A stretch of DNA of 64,000 nt from Candidatus Bathyarchaeota archaeon (lineage in GTDB: Archaea > Thermoproteota > Bathyarchaeia > Bathyarchaeales > Bathycorpusculaceae): positions 902,303-966,302 of the forward strand of contig JAOZID010000010.1 of NCBI GenBank assembly GCA_026014465.1, given 5' to 3'. Positions 55,002-63,951 of the stretch are shown here, one piece after another (position 1 is the stretch's first letter; every line of letters starts with the position of its first letter). The translations under genes were made by a program, and so were the position numbers. Below the pieces are notes generated by a model. That model was not told where the DNA came from, made no database searches, and was given only the letters and a program-made list of their open reading frames with translations.

Positions 55002-55049
55002 AGTTTAATAGATAAACCATATTAAAATTTTACGTTTACAAAATAAACC
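55002..55049 (-). promoter_or_regulatory. Shared upstream element, copy C (metK)
   Basis: AGTTTAATAGATAAAC, then TATTAAAATTTTACG and TTTACAAAATAA on the plus strand. Gap-free match to copies A and B. It lies 158 bases before the metK ATG. The intervening leader has no ORF and was not matched to a known SAM riboswitch. Confidence 0.55.
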
Positions 55050-55069
55050 ACATACGCCAAGAAAGCACG

Positions 55070-55134
55070 CAGCCACCAACCTATCAGCAGCTAAATATCA
55101 ATTCTATGCAGAAACGATATGGGGAGGGGGTATC
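55070..55134. repeat. Dispersed G-run intergenic repeat, copy 3
   Basis: GCCACCAACCTATCAGC upstream, then AATTCTATGCAGAAACGATA and GGGGAGGGGGTATCC. The first part matches copy 1, the core matches all three. It lies between the metK leader/element C and the 3' end of pcc1. Confidence 0.55.
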
Positions 55135-55158
55135 CAACAGGAAAAGCATCCAACCAAG

Positions 55159-55410
55159 TTAAGGCGGGGGTTGGATGGTTTGTAGGACGTTGTCTGCAGA
55201 GTTTACCCATCGCAGGTAAGAGTTTAAGGCGGCGCGCAGAGCTGTGGTGTCTGTAGCTTGCACATTCAAGATTAGGGTATCGCCTTCGCGGGTCAAGTTT
55301 ACGGTGGAGCGGTTTGTGAGCTGGTGGTCAAGTTCGGGTTTTAGGGCAACGATCAGTGCGTTGAGGCGTTTTTGGGAAGAAAAATGCAGCCGAACAGTCG
55401 CGTGAGACAT
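55159..55410 (-). CDS. pcc1: KEOPS complex subunit Pcc1
   Basis: 83-aa KEOPS dimerisation subunit: ATVRLHFSSQKRLNALIVAL, LTREGDTLILNVQATDTTAL and LRAALNSYLRW. ATG 55410 is chosen as the conserved start (MSHATVRL), eight codons after an upstream in-frame start. It closes the rrp4-rrp41-rrp42-rpl37ae block, as in many archaea. Confidence 0.85.
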   Translation of the reverse strand: MSHATVRLHFSSQKRLNALIVALKPELDHQLTNRSTVNLTREGDTLILNVQATDTTALRAALNSYLRWVNSADNVLQTIQPPP

Positions 55411-55501
55411 AACAAGCAGCACATCCAACAGCAAAAAGCTACTGCAGCCTAAAATAGGTTACACAAACAAGAAACAGAAGAATAAACAAAGGAAAAAGGG
55501 T

Positions 55502-55783
55502 TTAGTTTTGGGTTGCGCCCAGGACTGTGCCTTTTGAGGCTGACCGTCTTGCGACTACTCCCAGTTTTGTGGATGGCATGTATGCGCCGCCTGCGAATGT
55601 GTGACTGCATTTGCTGCATTTCCATACGCCAACGCTTTGACGTTTCACGCGGACAAAGCCACATTGGGGGCATTTGTGGGCACGCTTAAGCCCAGCGATA
55701 ACTTTGATGTATCGCTTGCGAACGGTGGAACCGTATCTGGTTCCTAAACCTCGAGTGGGACCAACCTTTTTTGTGCGTGGCAT
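55502..55783 (-). CDS. rpl37ae: 50S ribosomal protein L37Ae
   Basis: 93 aa. MPRTKKVGPTRGLGTRYGS is the family start. The zinc finger is CPQCGFVRVKRQSVGVWKC plus SKCSHTF. ATG 55783 follows GGTGA by five bases; an earlier ATG overlapping the rrp42 stop is possible. Confidence 0.95.
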   Translation of the reverse strand: MPRTKKVGPTRGLGTRYGSTVRKRYIKVIAGLKRAHKCPQCGFVRVKRQSVGVWKCSKCSHTFAGGAYMPSTKLGVVARRSASKGTVLGATQN

Positions 55784-55788
55784 TACTT

Positions 55789-56580
55789 TCACCATTTAAG
55801 CTTCTTGCGTAATTCAGAAGCTTTCTCTCTTGCAAGCTTTGAAGCGTCTATTATTTGTTGCGGTGTGAAAAAGCCTGCTCCGCCTTTCTGTATGGCGCAA
55901 ATGTTGCCTTTGTCGTTGACTGCCATGGAGAGCCTAGAATCCATTACTTGTTCTTCTTCTTGTCCTACGTCGATGACGAGTTTGCCGTTGAGTTTGCCAA
56001 CAGTTACGGTTATGGGGTGGTCTTTGAGCGGTAGTGGGGTGTAGCCTTGTTTGATTACGACTTCGCCGTTTTTGACTTCATAGTTGGGCATTTTGGTGTT
56101 CATTAATGCAGAAACAGCTGCTAGTGCTGAAGCGTCGATGAGGTTACCGTCGTGGTTAAGGACATAGACATCAACGAAGACTACGAACACTTTCTTGCCG
56201 GGTTCAATGCACAGTTTTTTGTTGTCTATGGCTTTGGATTCGCGTATGCCGCGGTCAACAATGCGGGCGAGTTCGATAGAGTTTTCATCGGGGGGGCCTG
56301 GTTCAAAGTTTGGAGAAGCCAAAGGAACAAGTTCGGCGTTAACGGTCATGACACCGTCATCAGGTGTGTCGGGGAAGGGTTCGCCTGTTTCGACTTTTAC
56401 GCCTACTAGAACCTCGGTTTTGCCCAAGGTGATTTTGGCTGAACCTTCAGCTTTCTCAATTAAGCCTTCTTCAATTTTGAATTCGCGGTAATCAGTTAAG
56501 CCTCTGCCGTCAAGACGCTTGTTTTCTTCCAGCAGTTGACCAAGCTGGCGTTGACGCACACGAGTAATCAAAGTAGACAT
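55789..56580 (-). CDS. rrp42: Exosome subunit Rrp42
   Basis: RNase PH-fold ring subunit that pairs with Rrp41, 263 aa. KRLDGRGLTDYREFKI at the start and NAELVPLASPNFEPGPPDE identify it. Rrp42 itself lacks catalytic residues. Its ATG shares one base with the rrp41 stop (TAATG), so the genes are tightly coupled. Confidence 0.95.
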   Translation of the reverse strand: MSTLITRVRQRQLGQLLEENKRLDGRGLTDYREFKIEEGLIEKAEGSAKITLGKTEVLVGVKVETGEPFPDTPDDGVMTVNAELVPLASPNFEPGPPDENSIELARIVDRGIRESKAIDNKKLCIEPGKKVFVVFVDVYVLNHDGNLIDASALAAVSALMNTKMPNYEVKNGEVVIKQGYTPLPLKDHPITVTVGKLNGKLVIDVGQEEEQVMDSRLSMAVNDKGNICAIQKGGAGFFTPQQIIDASKLAREKASELRKKLKW

Positions 56581-57335
56581 TACTCTTCAACCTCCTCTGC
56601 GGGTTCCTCTTCTTCAACCAAATTCATGTACTTCGTTTTTAACGCTTCCTTTTGCAAATCATAAATCTTTTTGCAGCCATCCATCGCCATGGTTACGGCT
56701 TTCTCGAACTCTTCGGGAGAGAGGGTGCCGTCCATCTGCAACAGTGTTACTGCGTCCAAGTTTGGCATGTAAGCAACTGGAACGTCGGCGGCGCCTAGTT
56801 TGTCTTCGGCGTCGTACAAGTCCAAGACCACGGTGTCTTCAACTTTGCCTGCAGCGCACGCAACAACGAGGTCACGCATGGGTATGCCTGAATCTGCAAG
56901 GGCTAATGCGGCTGCGGTTATGCTTGCGCATCGGGTTCCACCGTCAGCTTGCAAGACCTCCACGAACACGTCAACACCTGTGCGCGGATACAAATCCAAG
57001 AACAACGCGGGTTCTAAGGATTCTCGGATGACCTTGCTGAGTTCGACTTCGCGTCTGCTGGGTGCGGGGGATTTGCGTTCGGGGACGCTAAACGGTGCCA
57101 TGTGGTAGCGGCATCTTAGCACCATGCGGTCGGGTCGTGAGAGGTGTTTGGGGTGCATTTCACGTGGACCAAACACTGCGGCTAAGATCTTGTTTTTTCC
57201 GTGTTCTATGTATGCTGAGCCGTCGGCGTTTGATAACACGCCTACTTCGAGTTTAAGTGGTCTAAGCTCGTCGGCTTTCCTTCCGTCGAGACGTACACCT
57301 TTTTTGTCGATTAGTTTTTCATGTTTTTCATTCAT
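56580..57335 (-). CDS. rrp41: Exosome subunit Rrp41
   Basis: Catalytic RNase PH-fold subunit, 251 aa. [35 protein letters not shown] and the [13 protein letters not shown] segment with the active-site Asp are present. The C-terminus is an acidic [11 protein letters not shown] tail. GGAGG precedes the ATG, which lies inside the last codons of rrp4. Confidence 0.96.
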   Translation of the reverse strand: MNEKHEKLIDKKGVRLDGRKADELRPLKLEVGVLSNADGSAYIEHGKNKILAAVFGPREMHPKHLSRPDRMVLRCRYHMAPFSVPERKSPAPSRREVELSKVIRESLEPALFLDLYPRTGVDVFVEVLQADGGTRCASITAAALALADSGIPMRDLVVACAAGKVEDTVVLDLYDAEDKLGAADVPVAYMPNLDAVTLLQMDGTLSPEEFEKAVTMAMDGCKKIYDLQKEALKTKYMNLVEEEEPAEEVEE

Positions 57336-58038
57336 TTTGTGGGTCCTCCACTTTAGCTTTCTCTTCCTTGAGCAACTGCGTGATACGGTCGGTTAACCCT
57401 GTAGTGTGGGATTCCTCTTCGATTTTCCGTATAGCAGACATTGCAAGGTCTTCATCTTCAAGGTTCTTGCCCGTGACCAAAATTACGCCGTTCATACCCA
57501 AAATTATCTGGCAATTAGACTCCTGCTTTATCATGGAAATCATGGAGCCTTTCCTGCCTATGACTCGGGGAATCTTGGTTGGGGTGACGCGCATGATTTG
57601 TCCGCGGGTGATTTTTCCCAATCCAGGTTCGCCGACGGTTAGTTGGGGGTCGTGGGCGCGGTCGTATGAGGCGATTTTTGCTACGATTAAGTCTCCAGAG
57701 TTGAGAACTTGGCAGAGTTCGTCGTTTTGGGGCTTAAAAGGTCGGCTTAAAACGTCAGATGCACGCAGTAGCGCATCGTAGGGAGCCTTGATGTCCACGG
57801 TCCAACCGTTGAACCCGACTTCCTTAACAGAGCCGATGATTAAATCGCCTACTTTGGGAACGTAGAACGCACGTAACGCCACAACATGGACTTTCTTGTT
57901 TTCTAAATCTACAAGTCCAAGGCGAGAGGAGAAAATCTTTCCTGCTTCGTTATACGTGTTTTCTCCTGGTTGATACTCGCCCTCTGCAAGCAGCTCGCCA
58001 GGCGTTACCAGTTGTTTTGCTTCAAAATATGTTGGCAT
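57328..58038 (-). CDS. rrp4: Exosome cap subunit Rrp4
   Basis: 236 aa. It has N-terminal, S1 and KH domains: [31 protein letters not shown] and the KH loop [16 protein letters not shown]. The cap recruits RNA to the Rrp41/42 ring. GGAGG lies upstream of the ATG. Confidence 0.95.
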   Translation of the reverse strand: MPTYFEAKQLVTPGELLAEGEYQPGENTYNEAGKIFSSRLGLVDLENKKVHVVALRAFYVPKVGDLIIGSVKEVGFNGWTVDIKAPYDALLRASDVLSRPFKPQNDELCQVLNSGDLIVAKIASYDRAHDPQLTVGEPGLGKITRGQIMRVTPTKIPRVIGRKGSMISMIKQESNCQIILGMNGVILVTGKNLEDEDLAMSAIRKIEEESHTTGLTDRITQLLKEEKAKVEDPQNE

Positions 58039-58081
58039 GACTCAATTTTTCCTCCATTACTCAAATTCAATCTTTTTTTCG

Positions 58082-58771
58082 TTACTTCATTACCTTTGCT
58101 TCCCCAGCGCCCTTCGTAACCTCGCCTAACTTGTTTAGGAAAGAGGCATAACTACCACCAGGCATCTCAATTACGCCATACCAAGAACCATCAGCACGCC
58201 ACTGCTCATTGCTTATAGAACCATAAGTTTTGATAGAACCATAAGCGCGAACCGCATACTGGGCAGGTATGGTAACGGCGACTTTGATTTGCTCAACTTT
58301 CAAAGGCAAAATAGGACGCAGCAAACGGATGATTTCTCGGGCTTGCTCGTCAATGGATTTGTAGGGGTCTACGGAGTAGCGGATTTGTTCCATGGCGTTT
58401 TCTATGCGCATGGGCGGATGGGGCAGGTTGGTTTTGGGGTCAACTGCTTGTCGGCTGATGAAGTCGATGATTTGCCTGCGTTTGTCTTCCACCATTTTGC
58501 GGCGCTGGTCAGTGGTTAACTGCAGCTGGCCCTTCTTGATGATGACATCAGCTATGGCGAAAGGGTCAACACTGTCAAAAGCTTTGCGCAGTTGCTCGTC
58601 CGCGACGCGGGTGCCTTTGTTGGCATCAGAAAAAACGGTTTCTGCCGCGAGAACATCGGTTATGGCGCTGATTTTGCCGTTGCGGTAGTCTAGAGCCTTT
58701 TGGGGTTTAACTAACACTTCGAAATGTTCATTATCCTTTGTGAGACGCGCAATTGTGAACTTTTCACTCAT
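58082..58771 (-). CDS. sdo1: Ribosome maturation factor SBDS/Sdo1
   Basis: Three-domain SBDS protein, 229 aa. FTIARLTKDNEHFEVLVKP, then DVLAAETVFSDANKG and IDFISRQAVDPKTNLPHPP are typical. ATG 58771 is preferred to the TTG one codon upstream. Lies between psmA and rrp4, the standard archaeal order. Confidence 0.96.
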   Translation of the reverse strand: MSEKFTIARLTKDNEHFEVLVKPQKALDYRNGKISAITDVLAAETVFSDANKGTRVADEQLRKAFDSVDPFAIADVIIKKGQLQLTTDQRRKMVEDKRRQIIDFISRQAVDPKTNLPHPPMRIENAMEQIRYSVDPYKSIDEQAREIIRLLRPILPLKVEQIKVAVTIPAQYAVRAYGSIKTYGSISNEQWRADGSWYGVIEMPGGSYASFLNKLGEVTKGAGEAKVMK

Positions 58772-58778
58772 CAACGAT

Positions 58779-59507
58779 TCACTTGCCCGAACTAAACTGT
58801 TTGATGTACGCTTCTACAGCTTCGTCCGAGAGCATCTCTAACTTCTTTGTGGCTGTGGGGATAACTGCAAGTTTTATGCGGGGCGGCAGTTGCCGTGCTT
58901 CAAGGGCCTTTACGAGGCACTTTACGGTGAGTTTTTTGTTGTCTTCTAGGCTCATGTCTTCTTTGTATTCTTCTTTGAGTATTGAAATAACGGTTTCTCT
59001 TCCAGCGCCCAAAGCGGTTGCCTTGTAGCCGCGGTATGTTCCAGAAGGATGTGTGCCAAAGACGCGTGGTCCAGTTTTGTCTGCGCCACCAAAGATTATG
59101 CTCACGCCAAAGGGTCTTACACCTGCATGTTGGGTGTACATTTGCTGTATGTCGCAGATGCGTTTGGTTACAACTTCGGTGTCTATGGGTTCATCGTATG
59201 TTAGTTTATTACTTTGAGCGTAAACACGTGCTTGGTCAATTAGAATGCGGGCGTCAGAACTCAAACCCACAATAGCCGCGCCAACATGCTCGTCTACACG
59301 AAAGATTTTCCAAGAATAACCCGCTTCTTCAAGGGGTTCAAGACTCTCCTCAGCGCCTAAGACAACACCCTCTGCACATTGAATGCCTAAGATGGTGGCT
59401 CCACGATTGACCAACTCCATTGCATACTCTACTTGGAAAAGCCTTCCGTCCGGGGAAAAAACGGTGATTGCACGGTCATATGCTCCTGGTGCTGCAAATA
59501 CGGACAT
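58779..59507 (-). CDS. psmA: Proteasome subunit alpha
   Basis: 20S core alpha subunit, 242 aa. The start YDRAITVFSPDGRLFQVEYA is the alpha-type N-terminal helix, followed by RGATILGIQCAEGVVL. It lacks an N-terminal catalytic Thr, as expected for alpha. First gene of the conserved proteasome-exosome block. The canonical beta subunit is not in the window. Confidence 0.97.
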   Translation of the reverse strand: MSVFAAPGAYDRAITVFSPDGRLFQVEYAMELVNRGATILGIQCAEGVVLGAEESLEPLEEAGYSWKIFRVDEHVGAAIVGLSSDARILIDQARVYAQSNKLTYDEPIDTEVVTKRICDIQQMYTQHAGVRPFGVSIIFGGADKTGPRVFGTHPSGTYRGYKATALGAGRETVISILKEEYKEDMSLEDNKKLTVKCLVKALEARQLPPRIKLAVIPTATKKLEMLSDEAVEAYIKQFSSGK

Positions 59508-59677
59508 AACTATTACCTCATTTTACTCTTTACACTATTCGCCAAGTCACATACGTTAACCACAGTAAAAACCTTTCCTTTAAACCAACATCGGCATTCG
59601 ACTATGACAAAAACAGGTTTACAGCTAACTGTCCAGCAAATGGCGAGTTTAGGGCTTTTTTGTTTGGAATATCGTCT

Positions 59678-61606
59678 TTAGGCAGAGGAGGGGGAGGTTT
59701 GTTTTTGTTTTATGGCTGCTAGTTTTCCGCCTGCCTGTATCATTTTGCAGTCTAAATCGCAAAGTTCGCACCGCACGGGAATGGTTGCGCCTGTGGTTAG
59801 GTTTTTGATTGTGAGGTCAGCTTGGAGGTTTTGGGTTTCCAGCTCAAGCAGGTCGCCTTGGGAAATCTTGTCGTAGTCGTTTTTATCAGCAAAGGTTAGG
59901 GGCACAATGCCAAAGTTAATCAAGTTAGCCAAGTGAATACGCGCGAAGCTCTTGACAATGACTGCTTTTACACCAAGGTACTTAGGCGCTAAGGCAGCGT
60001 GTTCTCTACTTGAGCCTTGACCATAATTTTCACCGCCGACAATAAAGCCGCCTTTGCGGTCCAATGCGCGCTCTGCAAATTCGGGGTCCACGGGTCGAAA
60101 AGTGTGCTTGCTGATTTCTGGTATGTTACTGCGCAAAGACATAACTTGGCTGCCTCCTGGGAGGATGTCGTCGGTAGATATGTTATCACCCGTTTTGAGC
60201 AAAACTTCGCCTGAGAGTTTTTCGGGGAGCGTCGTGAAACTGGGCAGGGGTTTGATGTTGGGTCCCATGAGGATTTCGGTTTGAGCTGCAGTTTCGGGGC
60301 GTATGAACATGTTATCGTTTACCAAAAACTCTGCGGGCAGGTTGATTTGGGGGTAATCTTTGAGGTCACGCGGGTCAGTAATTACGCCTGTTAGGGCGGC
60401 GGCTACGGCGGTTTCGGGGCTGACTAGGTAGATTTGGGCGTCTTTGGTTCCTGAGCGTCCTTTGAAGTTGCGGTTAAACGTGCGAAGCGTCACCGCACCA
60501 GTTGGGGGAGCTTGCCCAATACCAATACAAGGACCACAACCGTTCTCAATCACACGCGCACCCGCACGAATAATATGCACCAAATCACCGCTAACCGCCA
60601 AATTTTCCAACACCTGCCTCGAACCCGGCGAGATGGTCAAACTAACAGAGTCGCTAATTTTCTTTCCTTTGAGCAGTGCGGCGACCAGCTTCAAATCGCG
60701 TAGTGACGAGTTGGTGCAGCTTCCTATGCAGACCTGCGCAACGGGGGTTCCTGCGACTTCACGCACCGTTTTGACGTTATCGGGGCTGTGGGGCAAGGCG
60801 ATGAGGGGCTCGACCGTGGAGAGGTCTATGTCGATTGTTTCGGTGTAGGTGGCGTCTTCGTCGGCTTTAAGTTCCACCCATTGGTCTTCGCGTCCTTGGC
60901 TTTTGAGGAACTCGTGGGTGATTTCGTCTGAGGGAAAAACCGAGGTGGTGGCGCCTGTTTCGGTGCCCATGTTGGTTATGGTTCCGCGTTCTGGAACAGT
61001 TAGGGTTTTCACGCCTGGACCAAAGTACTCTAAGATTTTGTTGACTGCGCCTTTGACGCTTATTCTTCGTAGGACTTCTAGGATGACGTCTTTGGCGGAA
61101 ACAAACGGTGAAAGTTTGCCTGTTAAGCGTACGCCCACGATTTTGGGCATCTCCAGATAAAACGGCTCCCCAGCCATAGCTGCTGCAACATCTAAGCCGC
61201 CTGCGCCTATGGCAATCATGCTCATGCCGCCTGCTGTGGGGGTGTGGCTGTCACTTCCCAGCAAGGTGTATCCAGGGCGCGCAAAACGTTCAAGGTAGAC
61301 TTGGTGGCAGATGCCGTTTCCGGGGCGGCTAAAGGTTATGCCGTATTTAGCGGCTATGCTTTGCAGGTAGAGGTGGTCATCAGGGTTGCGAAAATCGTTT
61401 TGAAGCATGTTGTGGTCAACAAAACTCAGGCTCAGTTTAGTGCGAACCTTGGGAATGCCCATCGCTTGGAACTCTAAATAAGCCAACGTGCCCGTAGAAT
61501 CCTGCGTCAACGTATGATCAATAACTAACCCGATTTTTCCGCCGCAAACAGTTTTGCCGTTTAAAACGTGATTTGCAATTATTTTTTCAGATAAAGTCTT
61601 GCCCAT
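59678..61606 (-). CDS. acn: Aconitate hydratase (aconitase A-type)
   Basis: 642-aa TCA-cycle hydratase with both domains. Fe-S ligands lie in IGSCTNSSLRDL and ENGCGPCIGIG, plus LLGSDSHTPTAGG upstream. The C-terminal swivel domain has GENYGQGSSREHAAL. The length and motifs fit the short (~640 aa) aconitase family (TIGR01342-like) rather than the split LeuC/LeuD. A homoaconitase role cannot be excluded. Confidence 0.88.
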   Translation of the reverse strand: MGKTLSEKIIANHVLNGKTVCGGKIGLVIDHTLTQDSTGTLAYLEFQAMGIPKVRTKLSLSFVDHNMLQNDFRNPDDHLYLQSIAAKYGITFSRPGNGICHQVYLERFARPGYTLLGSDSHTPTAGGMSMIAIGAGGLDVAAAMAGEPFYLEMPKIVGVRLTGKLSPFVSAKDVILEVLRRISVKGAVNKILEYFGPGVKTLTVPERGTITNMGTETGATTSVFPSDEITHEFLKSQGREDQWVELKADEDATYTETIDIDLSTVEPLIALPHSPDNVKTVREVAGTPVAQVCIGSCTNSSLRDLKLVAALLKGKKISDSVSLTISPGSRQVLENLAVSGDLVHIIRAGARVIENGCGPCIGIGQAPPTGAVTLRTFNRNFKGRSGTKDAQIYLVSPETAVAAALTGVITDPRDLKDYPQINLPAEFLVNDNMFIRPETAAQTEILMGPNIKPLPSFTTLPEKLSGEVLLKTGDNISTDDILPGGSQVMSLRSNIPEISKHTFRPVDPEFAERALDRKGGFIVGGENYGQGSSREHAALAPKYLGVKAVIVKSFARIHLANLINFGIVPLTFADKNDYDKISQGDLLELETQNLQADLTIKNLTTGATIPVRCELCDLDCKMIQAGGKLAAIKQKQTSPSSA

Positions 61607-61759
61607 GATTTTTCCCGCCAGACAACATTTTTTCAGTAAAGACCAGGTGATTTAGTAGTTTAGGGGATGAAAAAACACAGATTTAAGGCTCACGCCAAAA
61701 AAACAAAAAACATCACACAAAAACAAACAAGCCAAACAACAAACAAAAGGAAGAAGGGG

Positions 61760-63268
61760 TTACTGTTGGTTTATCATGGTGTGCATGAGGTCGGTTTTGG
61801 TGACCATGCCTATGATTTTCTTTGGGTTTTCGGGGTCTACTACGAGGACTCGTCCGGTTTCGTGTTTGGTCATTTTCTTGAAAGCATCCATGGCGGTGTC
61901 GTCGGGTTTGACGGATATGGGTTTTTTGTTTAGGATTTCTTTGACGGTTGTGGTTGCGCGTTTTGATTTGTCGGTTTGGGAGGCTTCTTCTAAGGTGATG
62001 AGCCCGATGGGTTCTTCTTTTTGGTTTACGACGGGGTAGCCGATGTGGTGTTGTTTTGCCATGAGGTCAAGGAGGTCTTGGACGGAAACGGTTCCTTGGA
62101 CGGTTTTGACGTTTTTGGTCATGATGTCGGCGACTTTGACTTGGGAGAGTTCTTCGGCTTCGCGTAGCATGAGCACGGGGAGGTAGCCGTATTTTTCTTC
62201 GAAGTGCTTGGCTTCTTCAAGGGCAGATTTACGTTTCTGAATCGCAGCGCGAACGACCCGTTCAAACACGCGGGGCTCTTGCTCGATAACCCAAGTGTTA
62301 ATCACGCCGTTTTCCACTGCGTCATAGAAGAAGTCTTCGCCGTCTTTGGTTCGAATGATTACTGTGGACCATTCTTCAAGCGGGTAGGCACTGCCTACGG
62401 ATATGTCGGCTAATTCGTTGGTGAAGTCCGTGCAGGTTCGGCAGCTGGGCATGATGATGCTTTCGATTTCGGATATGGGGATGCGTATGGTGTCTTTTTC
62501 GGTTTGCACGATAAATTTGGAGGAGAGGCGCATGTGTTTGATTTCTGAGGGTTTAACGTGGTAGTTATCTTCGATGTATTTGAGCAGGGCGCTCATGGAG
62601 AATGTGCCAAAACAGAATAGTCCGATGGTGATGTCTAGGTTGTCTCCGATTTTGTGTTGCCAAGCTTCCAGTTTGCGAAGGGCTAAAACGTGGCAGGGCA
62701 CACCCACGAAGGCGATTTTTTGTTTGCCGTATCCGTAAACTGCGCTGCCGTATGCTTTGGCTACAGGGGAGGGGAAGAATTTGCTGCCCACAGCCGAGAT
62801 AATGTCGTCTTGTACTACAGCTACGGAGGCTTTGGGTTTAGCGGGATTATCGGGTTCGGCGCGGGATACAATGGCGCTGTCAAAACGCTTCTTTTCTACG
62901 CCATAGGTTAGAAGTGAAGTAACCACTCCTCCACCGCGGCTAAGCTTTCGCAGTTCAGGGTCAGTGGCTTGCGCGAGAACTATTTTACGGTAGTAACCCA
63001 ACGCTTCATTCTTGCCAGGCGCATCAGAAACGGCTTTAAGAGTTCTTAGCAAAAGCGCCTCAGAATGCGGACACGCCTCATAACAAATCGGACACAAATC
63101 CAAATCCTTAGAGCAATCATGCAAACGCCGATGCTTTTCACCTTCAATAGATATTGCATGGGTAGGACAAGCAGCCTCACATGCTCCACACAAAGTACAG
63201 AACCCATTGCTGATTATTTTTTTGTTCAAAACATTATAGGCTATGAGAGAATCGCTTTTGGTCTGCAT
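61760..63268 (-). CDS. FrhB-family Fe-S flavoprotein with C-terminal CBS domain pair
   Basis: 502 aa. Two N-terminal 4Fe-4S motifs (CTLCGACEAACPTHAIS, CPICYEACPHSE) precede an FrhB/coenzyme F420-reducing domain (residues about 80-360; SRGGGVVTSLL, FVGVPCHVLALR, FGTFSMSALLKYIE, SCRTCTDF). Two CBS domains follow (about 375-500; VADIMTKNVKTVQGTV, GYPVVNQKEEPIGLITLEEA). CBS pairs bind adenine nucleotides, so activity may be linked to energy state. FrhB with CBS is unusual. GAGGGTG lies just before the ATG. Confidence 0.85.
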   Translation of the reverse strand: MQTKSDSLIAYNVLNKKIISNGFCTLCGACEAACPTHAISIEGEKHRRLHDCSKDLDLCPICYEACPHSEALLLRTLKAVSDAPGKNEALGYYRKIVLAQATDPELRKLSRGGGVVTSLLTYGVEKKRFDSAIVSRAEPDNPAKPKASVAVVQDDIISAVGSKFFPSPVAKAYGSAVYGYGKQKIAFVGVPCHVLALRKLEAWQHKIGDNLDITIGLFCFGTFSMSALLKYIEDNYHVKPSEIKHMRLSSKFIVQTEKDTIRIPISEIESIIMPSCRTCTDFTNELADISVGSAYPLEEWSTVIIRTKDGEDFFYDAVENGVINTWVIEQEPRVFERVVRAAIQKRKSALEEAKHFEEKYGYLPVLMLREAEELSQVKVADIMTKNVKTVQGTVSVQDLLDLMAKQHHIGYPVVNQKEEPIGLITLEEASQTDKSKRATTTVKEILNKKPISVKPDDTAMDAFKKMTKHETGRVLVVDPENPKKIIGMVTKTDLMHTMINQQ

Positions 63269-63633
63269 GGCACCCTCACTTAACTACATAATGTTAATGA
63301 CCCCGTTTAAATACATAGCCATATAACCTCCTGCGTTTTGACCTTAAAGAAAAACATTGATGCTTTGCCAACGGTGCAGAGCAGTTAGCGGTAAAAAACA
63401 GCGGCGGAGAAAGCAGGTTTAGGGCTGTTTATGTACAAATCGGGGTTGCAGGGTGGTTTAAAGCAGGAGAAGCAGGTTTTTTCTTGATTTAGGATAAACC
63501 CGCGTTTGGGTAGTTCTACTTGAAACGGGTTGTAGGGGTTTCTAATTGAATTTATAAGTTAGTTTTACCTATAAAGGATATTTAGCGTTCTGTGCAAGCT
63601 GGAGAGACTACACTGGACGCACCATAAACATCA
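63269..63633. other. Divergent intergenic region, FrhB-CBS and Alba
   Basis: 366 bases. TATA-like boxes TTTATAAG (near 63549) and CTATAAAGG (near 63570) face the Alba gene. A minus-strand frame is open over about 63408-63553, encoding the segment EKTCFSCFKPPC, but it has no ATG, GTG or TTG until late, so it is not called. Otherwise nothing is seen. Confidence 0.4.
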
Positions 63634-63951
63634 ATGAAGGAACAAATAAGGAGGATGAAAAATACGGAAAAACAACAAGACGTCATATTCGTCGGAAACA
63701 AACCACCAATGAGCTATGTCTTAGCTATCATAACGGCTTTTTCTTCAGGGAGCCTAAAGGAAATAACCCTTAAAGCAAGAGGTCAAGCAATAACCACCGC
63801 AGTCGACGTTGCTGAAATCGCCCGAAACCGCTTCATAAAAGACCTCAAAGTAAGCAAAATCGCAATCGGAACCGCCGAGATGCCACCACGAGAAGGCGAA
63901 ACCAGAACCCGCATGGTATCCACCATAGAAATAAGCGTAAACAAACCATAG
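63634..63951 (+). CDS. alba: DNA/RNA-binding protein Alba
   Basis: 105-aa chromatin/RNA-binding protein. VIFVGNKPPMSYVLAIITAF, LKARGQAITTAVDVAEI and SKIAIGTAEMP match Alba. A Lys residue lies in the VGNKP position used for DNA binding and acetylation. The ATG at 63655 would give a more typical N-terminus, but AAGGAGG abuts it without spacing; the start is uncertain. Confidence 0.92.
   Translation: MKEQIRRMKNTEKQQDVIFVGNKPPMSYVLAIITAFSSGSLKEITLKARGQAITTAVDVAEIARNRFIKDLKVSKIAIGTAEMPPREGETRTRMVSTIEISVNKP

Noticed and set aside
45363-55049. Interpretation of the shared element as a SurR site
   Set aside because: Published SurR sites are GTTT-N3-AAAC. Here the spacing between half-sites is longer (GTTT-N7-AAAC), and SurR itself was not seen in the window.
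63408-63553. Minus-strand open frame with EKTCFSCFKPPC segment
   Set aside because: No ATG, GTG or TTG start codon is available before the last third, and there is no SD; possibly a remnant, but not supportable as a gene.
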